NCBI RefSeq assembly: GCF_026151205.1
Contig: NC_087081.1
Location: 374,001-434,000, forward strand
Direction: 5' to 3'
From: Bolinopsis microptera
Taxonomy: Eukaryota > Ctenophora > Tentaculata > Lobata > Bolinopsidae
Length of the DNA stretch: 60,000 nt
The notes beneath the pieces were generated by a model. It was not told where the DNA came from. It did no database searches and saw nothing but the letters and a program-made list of their open reading frames with translations. Position 1 is the first letter of the stretch. Every line of letters begins with the position of its first letter. Shown here in pieces: positions 1-9,428 of the stretch. The position numbers were made by a program, and so were the translations under genes.

Positions 1-1467
1 CTTATCTGATATCGTAATAGTTGGGATTCGGTTCTGTATGTGATGGAACAGGATTTTCTTAAAACGGAACCATCCTGTTTCTGCATCACAGTTAAGGTGA
101 TCATCCCATCTAACTGATTTCAGATCATTGTTCAGGCCGATCCAGTCTGCTTTTTTGTAATTTAAGATTTTTCGTTTGGTGACCTTCTTTCTAAACTTCA
201 TTTTAGCACTAAAAGTTATTCCAAAGTGATCTGAGGAGCATATCTCATTTTTCCCCAGGACCGCCAAATTTTCAACAACACTTATCATATTACAGAAGAG
301 AAGATCGAGGACCTTCCCTTTATCATGAGTGGGTTGGTTTATCATTTGTGTTAAGCCTAGGTCATTAAACAGATCTATAAAACGGCCACCAAGAAGTGTG
401 GGGGACACACCGTCTGACCAGTTAACTTCAGGTAGATTGAAGTCCCCAACTACAAAGTGGGCCTTAAACTTTCTCCGTCCTACCACATTTCTGAGGTGTT
501 TCTCAATTTCATTAAAATTATTTTCACCAAGGGTGCCAACTCTATAGCAGGCAGTTATGCAGTAGCATGTGTTGTTTGATTTTAGGCTGACTGAGATCAT
601 TTCAGCCCTAGAGCTGACATCAATCTTGTCATTTTCAATACTGATGCCAGTCTTGACTGCAATAAGGACTCCACCCCCCTTCCTTCGAAACTTATTTGGG
701 TTATCAGGATCCGGGGGGTGGGATCTTTTGGATCTATCCTTCCGATATATCTTGTAGATGCTATCAGGGAGGATCTCATTTTCCAGGTGCTCTTTTGAAA
801 GCCAAGTCTCAGTCAGAACAATAACATCAGGCTTGTCTTCATAGATCTTAGATTGGAGCTCTAGTAGTTTACCAGCATCAAGCGGCATGTTTTTAGATGC
901 TAGGCCACTAAAGGGGACAAGCCCTCTCAAATTTTGGTACATTACCTTTAGATGACTGAGGTTATTGTTATCAACTGGACCTGGGTTAAGTATGCTTGTA
1001 TTGCAGATAACAAGAAAAACTAAGTTCAGAATGGTCGTCCAGATGGTGAACATGTTACTTAGGAACTGATGTCCACTACACTTAGCGGAGGAGTAACGTC
1101 TGGGACAACCATACTTCACTATCCATAGGGCTATTCCATTTTGTTTCTTTGAATAGATGATCATTAGGACTACAAGATTTGCACTGTTCATAAGGCAGTC
1201 CCAGTCATTGGTCAGGTGTAGTCCGATCTTGTACGAGCGATGCATACGAAATGTTTGGTCTGAGTATTCACTTGCTGTTTCAATGGCCCCCGCCAATAAC
1301 AGACAGATCATATACACATATACAACAATCACTACTCCATAAATCATCTTTAAAATAGCACTTTTCTCTATAGTGGTAATTGAATCTATATTTAATTTAG
1401 CATTGCATTTGACTTTGGGAGAGTATAGACCAATCACTGTTCTGTGTTGTAAAAACGTGACTCCCAT
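1..1467 (-). CDS. LINE-A ORF2, endonuclease part (runs off the left edge)
   Basis: Reading the minus strand from ATG at 1465-1467, the frame stays open for 489 codons to position 1, so the reverse transcriptase lies outside the window. Residues ~37-61 and ~136-157 are strongly hydrophobic, and a weaker hydrophobic stretch lies near 97-117. After an NPGP motif (~161-164) an APE-type (EEP) endonuclease begins: MYQNLRGLVPF near 176, LTETW near 218, VVGDFNLPEVNW, a QPTHDKGKVLDLL segment, and SSDHFGITF as the C-terminal catalytic SDH. In LINEs this domain nicks target DNA to prime reverse transcription. It is collinear with LINE-B ORF2, including shared HPPDP, RFRR/KFRR and YRVGTLG segments. No stop or frameshift is seen. 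Confidence 0.85.
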   Translation of the reverse strand, partial: MGVTFLQHRTVIGLYSPKVKCNAKLNIDSITTIEKSAILKMIYGVVIVVYVYMICLLLAGAIETASEYSDQTFRMHRSYKIGLHLTNDWDCLMNSANLVVLMIIYSKKQNGIALWIVKYGCPRRYSSAKCSGHQFLSNMFTIWTTILNLVFLVICNTSILNPGPVDNNNLSHLKVMYQNLRGLVPFSGLASKNMPLDAGKLLELQSKIYEDKPDVIVLTETWLSKEHLENEILPDSIYKIYRKDRSKRSHPPDPDNPNKFRRKGGGVLIAVKTGISIENDKIDVSSRAEMISVSLKSNNTCYCITACYRVGTLGENNFNEIEKHLRNVVGRRKFKAHFVVGDFNLPEVNWSDGVSPTLLGGRFIDLFNDLGLTQMINQPTHDKGKVLDLLFCNMISVVENLAVLGKNEICSSDHFGITFSAKMKFRKKVTKRKILNYKKADWIGLNNDLKSVRWDDHLNCDAETGWFRFKKILFHHIQNRIPTITISDK

Positions 1468-1670
1468 AAATTAGTTTAAAACTCAAAGTTAGATGGAGAC
1501 TGGAAAATATGTACTGATTATACTCTGTTAAAGAAGCAAGAAGTTAATGAATTAAAATATTGTCAATTAATAAATATGGGAACAAATTATGAGAGCATTG
1601 TTAAGCTATAATGTTCGTTAAAAATGAAAGAGTTCTCTGAATTCTATAAGTTGAACATGTTACAAGGTGA

Positions 1671-3281
1671 CTACCTAGGTTGGTTAGCAACGCCAATAAG
1701 AACTTTGGCTAACACACTGGTTCCAACAGGATTAAGATGGATACCATCCCTGTTAAATATATTAAAATCTAAAAGCCACATAGTAGGTGTCTTCTTTAGG
1801 AAAAAAGAGAAAAAGTCAACAAATCTTATACTTTCTTTCTTACACATCTCACTTAATAGATCATTAAACTTATGCATATTTCTAATATGTGTAAGATAAC
1901 TTGCCTTCCTAGGGACAAGTGAAAAGAAATTAATCTTAGCTGCAGGAAATACCTGTTTTGTTAGGATTATAAGGTCATTAATGTCTTCAAATATGCGTTT
2001 TATGTCAGAGTCTACAATCAAATTTTCAACATCATTTCCCCCGACTTGAAGGAACACAGTGGAAACATTAGATGTATTAAATTGCTTGGCACACTTTTCA
2101 ACTTCGTTATAAATGTCACAAGCGTGTGCTCCAGACCGGGAGATAACTTTAAAAATTTTTCCACGCCTGGAAAGTGTTTCAGTTTTCAAGCTCTTGAGGA
2201 GGGAGCTGCCAAACACAAAGGTATCAGGGTATGTGGCATCTTTGGAGGTGCTGGTTGCAGGGGAGGTATTCGGTTCTGCAGAAGGTTGTGGGGGAGGAGG
2301 GGAGGAGGATGGGGGAGGAGAATGGATAGCAGGAGGGGCTTCTTTAGGTGGGAGCAGACGTCGGAAGGTGACACTGTAACGGACTCCCCTTTCTTTCTGT
2401 ACATCTTTGTCTCCAGCAAGTATTTCATGGTAAAAAGATTGCTGGAAACCAGGCAACATCGTGAATATGCTCCCGGGAGTAAGAGTAAGGTACTTGACGG
2501 ATTTCTTTTTGTCAAGGGAAATGTTCATTTTCCGAGTTGCACCAATCGAGAGTGTTGATATTGGTGCACCTGGATCGAGGCCTGATTCATCATCCTTGTG
2601 GGGAGGAAGGCAACACACATATGAGCTGTACTTGTTAACTAACATAGAGTTATACTTTGTTCCTAGTGTTAAGTTAACAGTCTTCAGCAGTTTATCCATG
2701 ATGGTGTTGGGTTGGATAGAGACTGGTGAGAGGGCAGCAGATCTTCGATTGTATGCGTATCGTTGGCTGCCGTACAGGAAGGTATCTGGGCTTAAGTTTG
2801 TTCCAGACCTGCTGTAATTGATCTTCTTGACGTGTTCAAGGACTTCCTCAACCAGAGGCTCACTAAGGGGGTCATGTCGAAGATTATAGTGAAGGAGCAG
2901 CGGAGATGGAGAAGGTGGGGAAGAGGATGATGGACTCGATGATTCCTGTATTTTGGGTACTGAAGAGGGTGCAGAATCAAGTAGCGTGTTGGTATATTGG
3001 AGAAGGTTCTCCAATGTATTCTGCACCTTTCTAAGTTCTTCGTTAGCGAGATTTCCCAGTTGGGGAACTATAAGGTCTTTCAGTTTATCAAGTTCCATTG
3101 TAGAAGGAGAACATCTCCAGGGGTCGACAGTCAGCACAAGCACAGCAGCCCAAGGGGTCAGACGGTACACACAGCGGCATGATGTGCCTATCTGAAACGA
3201 GAATAAACGGCAGAAAAGGAATGGTAATGAGATATTGAAAAGTTTAGTTTTAAATAAATCATTGCAATTAAGAAGACTCAC
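1671..3281 (-). CDS. LINE-A ORF1: AlkB-like dioxygenase fused to SGNH hydrolase
   Basis: 536 codons from the first ATG. The likelier start is Met62 (ATG at 3096-3098), because the first 61 residues look untranslated and LINE-B ORF1 begins with a similar M-[ND/EL]-L helix at its internal Met. Residues 62-100 are helical, followed by a Ser/Pro linker. Residues ~135-310 look like an AlkB-type 2OG-Fe(II) oxygenase: H228-K-D230 (iron ligands), an ISTLSIGATRKM strand, distal H285, and R301-YSVTF-R307, the AlkB Rx5R signature that binds 2-oxoglutarate. A Pro-rich linker leads to an SGNH hydrolase at ~352-530: FGSS with Ser360 at the nucleophile site, GGND 414-417, and D512-G-I-H515. Block I reads GSS rather than GDS. 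Enzyme activity is inferred from motifs only. Confidence 0.8.
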   Translation of the reverse strand: MSLLNCNDLFKTKLFNISLPFLFCRLFSFQIGTSCRCVYRLTPWAAVLVLTVDPWRCSPSTMELDKLKDLIVPQLGNLANEELRKVQNTLENLLQYTNTLLDSAPSSVPKIQESSSPSSSSPPSPSPLLLHYNLRHDPLSEPLVEEVLEHVKKINYSRSGTNLSPDTFLYGSQRYAYNRRSAALSPVSIQPNTIMDKLLKTVNLTLGTKYNSMLVNKYSSYVCCLPPHKDDESGLDPGAPISTLSIGATRKMNISLDKKKSVKYLTLTPGSIFTMLPGFQQSFYHEILAGDKDVQKERGVRYSVTFRRLLPPKEAPPAIHSPPPSSSPPPPQPSAEPNTSPATSTSKDATYPDTFVFGSSLLKSLKTETLSRRGKIFKVISRSGAHACDIYNEVEKCAKQFNTSNVSTVFLQVGGNDVENLIVDSDIKRIFEDINDLIILTKQVFPAAKINFFSLVPRKASYLTHIRNMHKFNDLLSEMCKKESIRFVDFFSFFLKKTPTMWLLDFNIFNRDGIHLNPVGTSVLAKVLIGVANQPR

Positions 3282-3531
3282 GATGTAATTGAGTCATTTG
3301 GAAAACAATTTCAATAATAACAACATCCGAAAGACTACCATTAGGGCTCAATACAGACAGACACACTCTTACCTAGTCCCAAAGGTTTGGGCCGACACTT
3401 CGCAAGAAGTGCCGGATGCATTCCATCCAACTCCCAGACCCACTGAGCAGGTACATCATGTCTCGCCCCAGAGATGAGAGGTTATCAGTACATACTCCCC
3501 ATACGGGGTGTTACTTAGCACATTCCCTAAA

Positions 3532-3572
3532 CTCAAATTATTTGTTATATAGTAGTGTTGAAAGTATTAAAA
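3532..3572 (+). repeat. 41-bp dispersed repeat, single arm
   Basis: A segment beginning ctcaaattatttgttatata and ending gtattaaaa. It recurs nearly identically at 43999-44040 and as a perfect inverted pair at 46806-46902. Here it sits between LINE-A and the broken PRDM exon, ending three bases before the position where the splice acceptor and exon should begin. Confidence 0.85.
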
Positions 3573-3575
3573 CTG

Positions 3576-4693
3576 GTGGAATACAGTATTATTCATATAA
3601 ACCTATTGGGTTGGGAGAAGAATTACTAGTTTTCTACGGAGAGGACTATTTCGAAGAGTTAGGGTATTCGTTGCAGACTGATGTTGAAAATGGTAAGAAA
3701 AATTCTAGAGTAACAAATAGTCGTAAATTAAATGGTCACATCGAAGATTATCTTTATTACAAAATTCTGCTGGACAGTTCCTCACTTTATAACATTAATA
3801 CAGGTCAGCAATATCATTGCACTGCAACTGGTTGTCTGAAGCTGTTTAAGACACAACAAGAACTGGAGACACACACATGTGGGAAGAATCGAGTAGTATC
3901 AGGAAAAGAGAAAGTACACAAGTGTGATGTGTGTGGGAAGATGTTTGCTCAGAGATGTACCTTAACTGCACACATCAGAACTGTACACGATAAGGTAGCG
4001 AGACTGAGCTGTCCCTACTGTAAATATAAAACTGATCAGCAACCTAACCTCACACGTCACATGTTAACACACACGGGGGACAAACAGTACAAGTGTACAC
4101 AATGTGACTATACTGCTATTACGAAGCAGAGTCTTACTACTCACATCTACAATAACCACACTAACAAGACTTATAAGTGTCAGTACAAGCAGTGTGGTGT
4201 TAAGAAACCTTCTGAACAGGAACTATATGATCATATCAGTACAGAGCACCCACTACAACAATACAGATGTGATGTGTGTCCGATGTCTTATAACAGAGCA
4301 GATACTCTTGAGGCACATAGGCGAATACATGTTGATCGTGAGCTAGAATCACAACACGAGTGTAAGTACTGTGGAAAACTGTTTTTAAAATCTGGTACTC
4401 TGAAGAAACATGGTCTGACACACACTGGAGAGAAACCACACAAGTGTAATGTGTGTGGTAAAGGGTTTAATACGAACAGTAGTTTAAATAGACACATGAG
4501 GACACACACTGGAGAGAAACCACACAAGTGTAATGTGTGTGGTAAAGGGTTTAATACGAACAGTAGTTTAAATAGACACATGAGGACACACACAGGCGAG
4601 AAACCATTCTCCTGTTCTTACTGTGATAAGAGGTTTTGTGATAGTAATAACAAAAACAAACATGAAATTTTTTGCAAGAATAGACCTTGTTGA
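3576..4693 (+). pseudogene. PRDM9-like gene copy 0, last two exons only (truncated)
   Basis: Two exons homologous to exons 7 and 8 of the complete copies downstream. The last PR/SET exon is 3576-3692 (YYSYKPIGLGEELLVFYGEDY), followed by an intron (3693-3803) and a zinc-finger exon at 3804-4693. Exon 7 no longer has an AG acceptor: intact copies read ..ctag before GTGGAATAC, whereas here the exon follows aaaactg from the 41-bp repeat. Exons 1-6 and the promoter are absent, replaced by LINE-A sequence. The zinc-finger exon is fully open and 84 bp longer than the others, giving nine C2H2 fingers because finger 7 is exactly duplicated. The remaining intron also happens to be open in frame. It is probably dead unless transcribed from a LINE-derived promoter. 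Confidence 0.85.
4420..4587 (+). repeat. exact 84-bp tandem duplication of one C2H2 finger
   Basis: Two identical 84-bp units (4420-4503 and 4504-4587) each encode one 28-residue finger with helix NTNSSLNRH. The complete copies have one finger here. Exact whole-finger duplication in register is the minisatellite-like behaviour known for PRDM9 arrays. Confidence 0.9.
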
Positions 4694-4851
4694 GAATATT
4701 GTTATTGAGTTATTGGTAACTTTCTGTTATAGTTTGTTAAATTACTTAATGCTAACTGGACTATTTCTTCTGACTAAGTTATTACATAATTCTTAATTGT
4801 ATTTGATTTGTCATTTTCCAACTGATGTTCAAACTAATATTGTCAGAATAA

Positions 4852-4961
4852 CTTTGAACCAACATTTGATTAATATTTAAATTTAAGTTATATTTATTAT
4901 ATCTCTGTTGTAAACTAACTGTCGCTTCCAACTAAATCTAGTTTGTAATATTTAGAACATA
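4852..4961 (+). promoter_or_regulatory. conserved 5' flank of PRDM9-like copy 1
   Basis: About 110 bp directly before the start codon is nearly identical to 9316-9428 before copy 2, including the run ttgaaccaacatttgatta and the stretch ending tttagaacataATG. The gap from the preceding copy's stop is only 268 bp, so the promoter and 5' UTR probably lie within it. No clear TATA position can be assigned. Part of the similarity simply reflects recent duplication. Confidence 0.45.
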
Positions 4962-7900
4962 ATGTCACTGTGGAAGTTGTTTGAAGGGGCCAGGTACTGT
5001 GGAGGTGTGTGTGAACACAGTCTCAAAAGATACAAGAGAATAAGAGACAACAGAGATAAGTTGGTGGAACTGGGTTTTATGACACTAGATGAACCACTGG
5101 AATGTTACCGGACTAAAGAATGGGAGGAACATACCTCAGCCTACTCACAGTGTAAGCTTAATCTTCATCCGTTAAACAAATAATGAACTAACAATTAATT
5201 AACCTCTCAACCTCTGAACTTCTGCTCCAACTTTAAGTAGTCACTTCAGAAAGGCTACTGTGATAGATCAAATTATTGCCAAATTTTGTGAAATTTGTTT
5301 TTGATGACACAGTAGTCTCAAAACTCATTTTTCGTATATATTAACCATTATCTCATATCGCAGATGAAACATTGCTGAATCAGTATGAAGATGGGTTGAT
5401 AAAACTTGAGGAGGTTGTTAATATTGATCCCAGAAACCCCGCTGAGAGGTACAGCTCAGACAATGACAAAGACAGTCCTGTAGTCAATAAGAAGAAGAAA
5501 TCTCCCAACAAAAAGAAGAAGTCCCAGAAGGGGAAACATAAGAATGGAAGAGTTGAGTCTAAAAAGATAAAAGTAGAACAACTGGATTGTGTAGAATGTG
5601 TAAGACAAGTTAATCAGCCTGAAGAAGCTGAAGCTCCTGAAGTAGAGGAACTAGAGATGTTCCTACACTCAGAACCTGAGTCTGTACCAGCATTACAAGA
5701 TCTACTTGTCAACAAGAATCTAGCTTCTCACCTCGGAGAAGGTCCTGTAGATGTGTGTAAACTGATTGCAGAAAACCCTGAGTTTACACATGAAATATGT
5801 GAGGCTAACATAGACTCTCTTATGTCTGATGAGGAGTTCTATAAAATTACTTGTGAGACTTATCCTGGTGGCTGGGAGAAATTCCTGGAGGACATGTTAG
5901 TTACATTATATCTTCTTATTTAATTTGATTTAATAGCTTGAATCTTGATCATAATCGTGTTTTAGAACTTTTGTTCGTGTTTCTTTTTGCATAAATATTT
6001 GTCAGATTCTCAATGAAGTTCTCTTTTGAACCTAGTAATGTTATGATATTATATATTTAATGGGTACTACTTTACAGGGAGAATGAAGAGTCCTCAGATG
6101 AGGAGATAGATAGAATTGAGCTGCCTCCTGACCTCTATAATGAACTTATGTCAGACAAGAGTAATGATGTACCTGACGATGATGAGGAACAGTATAAGTT
6201 TGGTAGAATAAACAAGGACCAGGCAGATACTTGTCTTGATCGAGCACTTGAGTTGTATGATAACTATCACAACATGACGCAGGACGAGTTAGTTTTTACT
6301 TTTGATACTTTGTTGTCTTGCACATAAATATACATTAATGGCTTCTCTTAACAACTACATATAACATAATATATATTTTTTAATTGTAGTTGATTACATA
6401 GTGCTAGTGCATTTTAAATACGACTAACATGTTAATTGTTTATTCCGCAGGTATAACAAAAAAGTGAAGGAGGTGCTCAAAGATATGGATAGAATTACTG
6501 TTCTAGATAATGATGTCGACCATACCAAAGCGAGTACTAACAAAAGTATCATACCACAAAGCAAAGAATATGCCAGAACAACACCTGAACCGAATGACAA
6601 CTTACCCTCTTGTAGCGGTACACACAACGATACTGAACGTAGTGACATGGTAACTCCAGATAAAAGTAGCAGTAGTTATCATAAGAGTGAAACAGACAAT
6701 GTGAGAATTGATAACACATCTGGTGTAACAACAGAGTCTAATACCAGCTCCAGCTCTGTAACACAAACAAAGAAACTCCCCACCATACTCAGTAACAGAG
6801 AAGTGTACGAGAATATTGACAATATTCCCCGTCCTTCTTATTGGTTACCTGAGTCAGAACCTGACTCTGAGAAGAAAGAAGAAGAGATAGATGATTTTGA
6901 GTATCTAGGAATGTTGGATGATGGTTATCTACTGAGCTTGTTTGACGAAGATAAAGAATCAGAAGAGATGCCAAACACTGCACAGACACACATTAGTGTT
7001 CCTACAGAAATGACTGCTGAGAGAGATAACATTCAGGAAGACTTCTCCAAGACAGAAGTTGAAGCAGCTGCAGGAAAAGCTTCTAAAAATAGACGTAGTA
7101 ACCCTCCTAGAGTTGCTAAAGAGGGGGTTACATACCGTGATGATAACGATAATCTGGAGGAGGTGTTACAGTCTGAATATTGTAAGTTACAATGTAGACG
7201 GGAGTTTACTTATTGTTTATCAATACTATATGGTATTTTTTGTTATGTATCAGCAACTAAAATTCAAGTCTGAATTATAAAAATCCGTCAGAATCAGATG
7301 TTCAAAAGAATCTTTGCTTAAATTAAATAGTAATGTTACTGTTACTTTTACTGTAATAATTCGGTGGATTCTTTTATGAATGATGTTTTTAATGAAATTC
7401 TGTTTTTCAGTTTGCTGGCAGTGTAAAGATTATGTGAGGGGAGAATGTGAACTACATGGTCCTTTACTCCCCTGTTTAGAAGATATCACCCAACCTGGAA
7501 CTAAGAAGACTGCAAACTTCCCAGTACCTAGTTGTATTGAAATCAAAGAATCCACAATTCCCAGGGCTGGAGATGGAGCTTTTGCGTCTCAGTTTATTGA
7601 ACCAGGAATTATATTGGGTAGGTCACGTGGTGTGGTGAGATCAGACTTTACTCCTTTTTTTGGTGTCCACTGTGCCTTTCACCAGACAACAATTGCAAGA
7701 ATCTTTTGTATCTTAAAGTGAGTTGTTCTGATTTATCTATTTTATCAGGTAACTACAAGGGAAAAGTCATATCAGAAAAGGAGTACAAGAAGTTAGAGTC
7801 TTCAGATAAAGAGAGTGGATATGCGTGGAGAGCTGTTAGTCAGGACGGGGATGTTATCTATCTAGATGGGGCAAGTCACAGGGCTAGCAACTGGTTACGG

Positions 7901-9197
7901 TATCTTAACTGTGCTCGGGGTCAATGTGAAGAGAACGTTCTTGTAAGAAATATCCCAGGTAAAATGGGGTGTTCTTATTCGCCAGTTTTCTACTGCTATG
8001 CGTCATTCTTAGTTCTTATTTATCTTACTTACTTACTCTTACTTACTTAGATTCGCTATGTCAACCTGCAACTTACCATCCTCGGATTATTAAGCTCTAT
8101 TGTATTACGATGTATTCTGGTGATAAAATACCCTTTTATCATGGAATAATTCTTCTAGGTGGAATACAGTATTATTCGTATAAACCTATTGGGTTAGGAG
8201 AAGAATTATTAGTTTTCTACGGAGAGGACTATTTCGAAGAGTTAGGGTATTCGTTGCAGACTGATGTTGAAAATGGTAAGAAAAATTCTATAGTAACAAA
8301 TAGTCGTAAATTTCACATCGAAGATTATCTTTATTTCAAGATATTGCTGGACAGTTCCTCACTTTATTTCAGTAATATTTCATTAATACAGGTCAGCAAT
8401 ATCATTGCACTGCAACTGGTTGTCTTAAGCTGTTTAAGACACAGCAAGAGCTGAAGACACACACATGTGGGAAGACTCCGAGATTGTCAGGCAAAGAGAA
8501 AGTACACAAGTGTGACAAGTGTGGGAAGATGTTTGCTCAGAGATGTACCTTAACTATACACATCAGAACAGTACACGATAAGGTAGCGAGACTGAGCTGT
8601 CCTTACTGTAAATATAGGACTGATCACCAACAAGTTCTTACCCGTCACATGTTAACTCACAATGGGGACAAACAGTACAAGTGTACACACTGTGACTATA
8701 CTGCTATTACGAAGCAGCAACTCACTGCTCACATCTACAATAACCACACTAATAAAACATACAAGTGTCGGTACAAGCAGTGTGGTGTTAAGAAACCTTC
8801 TGAACAGGATCTATATGATCATATCAGCACAGAGCATCCACTACAACAATACAGATGTGATGTGTGTCCGATGTCTTATAACAGAGCAGATAATCTTGAA
8901 TACCACAGGCGAACACATGGTGATCGTGAGCTAGAATCACAACACGAGTGTAAGTACTGTGGAAAACTGTTTTTACAATCTGGTGATCTGAAGAAACATG
9001 CTCTGATACACACTGGAGAGAAACCATACAAGTGTAGTGTGTGTGGTAAGGGGTTTACTCAGAACAATCATTTAACTAGACACATGAGGACACACACAGG
9101 CGAGAAACTGTTCTCCTGTTCTTACTGTGATAGGAGGTTTAGTGTAGCTTCTAGCAAAAACAGACATGAAATTACTTGCAAGAATAGACCTTGTTGA
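4962..9197 (+). CDS. PRDM9-like histone methyltransferase / zinc-finger protein, copy 1
   Basis: Eight exons: 4962-5151, 5364-5895, 6078-6287, 6451-7181, 7411-7617, 7749-7958, 8159-8275, 8392-9197. All junctions are GT..AG and all phases match, giving about 1000 aa. Exon 1 has a KRAB-A-like end (KRYKRIRDNRDKLVELGF) resembling PRDM9's YRNVKRNY motif. Exon 2 has a Lys-rich nuclear-localisation stretch; exons 3-4 are acidic and Ser/Thr-rich. Exon 5 opens with a zinc knuckle C-x2-C-x8-C-x2-HGP (~556-572) spaced as in PRDM9, then the PR/SET domain through exon 7 (SGYAWRAV, NWLRYLNCARG, ELLVFYGEDY with the catalytic-type Tyr). Exon 8 holds eight C2H2 fingers (~770-995). PRDM9 trimethylates H3K4/K36 and places meiotic recombination hotspots; that role here is inferred. 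Alternatively it could be a related PR-domain regulator. Confidence 0.88.
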
Positions 9198-9315
9198 AGA
9201 AATTGTTATTGGTAATTTTCTTAAAGTTTGACGAATTACTTTATCCCTATTGTTTATAGGACTATATATTTTTCTTCTATTAAAAGTTATTTTATAATTC
9301 TTGATCGTATTTATA

Positions 9316-9428
9316 TAACTTTGAACCAACATTTGATTAATATTTAAATTTAAGTTATATTTATAATATCTCTGTTGTAAACTAACTGTTGCTTCCAACT
9401 AAATCTACTTTGTAATATTTAGAACATA
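9316..9428 (+). promoter_or_regulatory. conserved 5' flank of PRDM9-like copy 2
   Basis: Counterpart of 4852-4961, lying within the 231-bp gap between the stop of copy 1 and the start of copy 2. The duplicated unit is about 4.46 kb long, measured from this block to its counterpart. Confidence 0.45.

Larger units (their letters stand above)
1..3531 (-). mobile_element. LINE-A, non-LTR retrotransposon, 5' part (3' end outside window)
   Basis: Two-ORF LINE on the minus strand: ORF1 (AlkB-SGNH) at 1671-3281, a 203-nt spacer, and ORF2 from 1467 to beyond the left edge. Upstream of ORF1 lies about 250-430 nt of non-coding sequence with small GC-rich hairpins, for example 3396-3411 (6-bp stem, 4-nt loop). 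The 5' limit is uncertain. It must lie before the PRDM-like exon that starts at 3576, and I place it just before the 41-bp repeat at 3532. The domain order matches LINE-B at 30.6-36.3 kb, so both appear to be one family. No disabling mutation is visible in the part present. Confidence 0.8.

Noticed and set aside
2046-2558. 170-codon plus-strand frame opposite LINE-A ORF1
   Set aside because: Lies antisense to a protein with clear AlkB and SGNH motifs; composition follows the complement of its Pro/Ser linkers.
3693-3803. Copy 0 intron read as coding between PR/SET and zinc-finger exons
   Set aside because: The stretch is open in frame, but it has the same GTAAGA donor and acag acceptor as the intron in the complete copies, and in copy 2 the equivalent contains stops.
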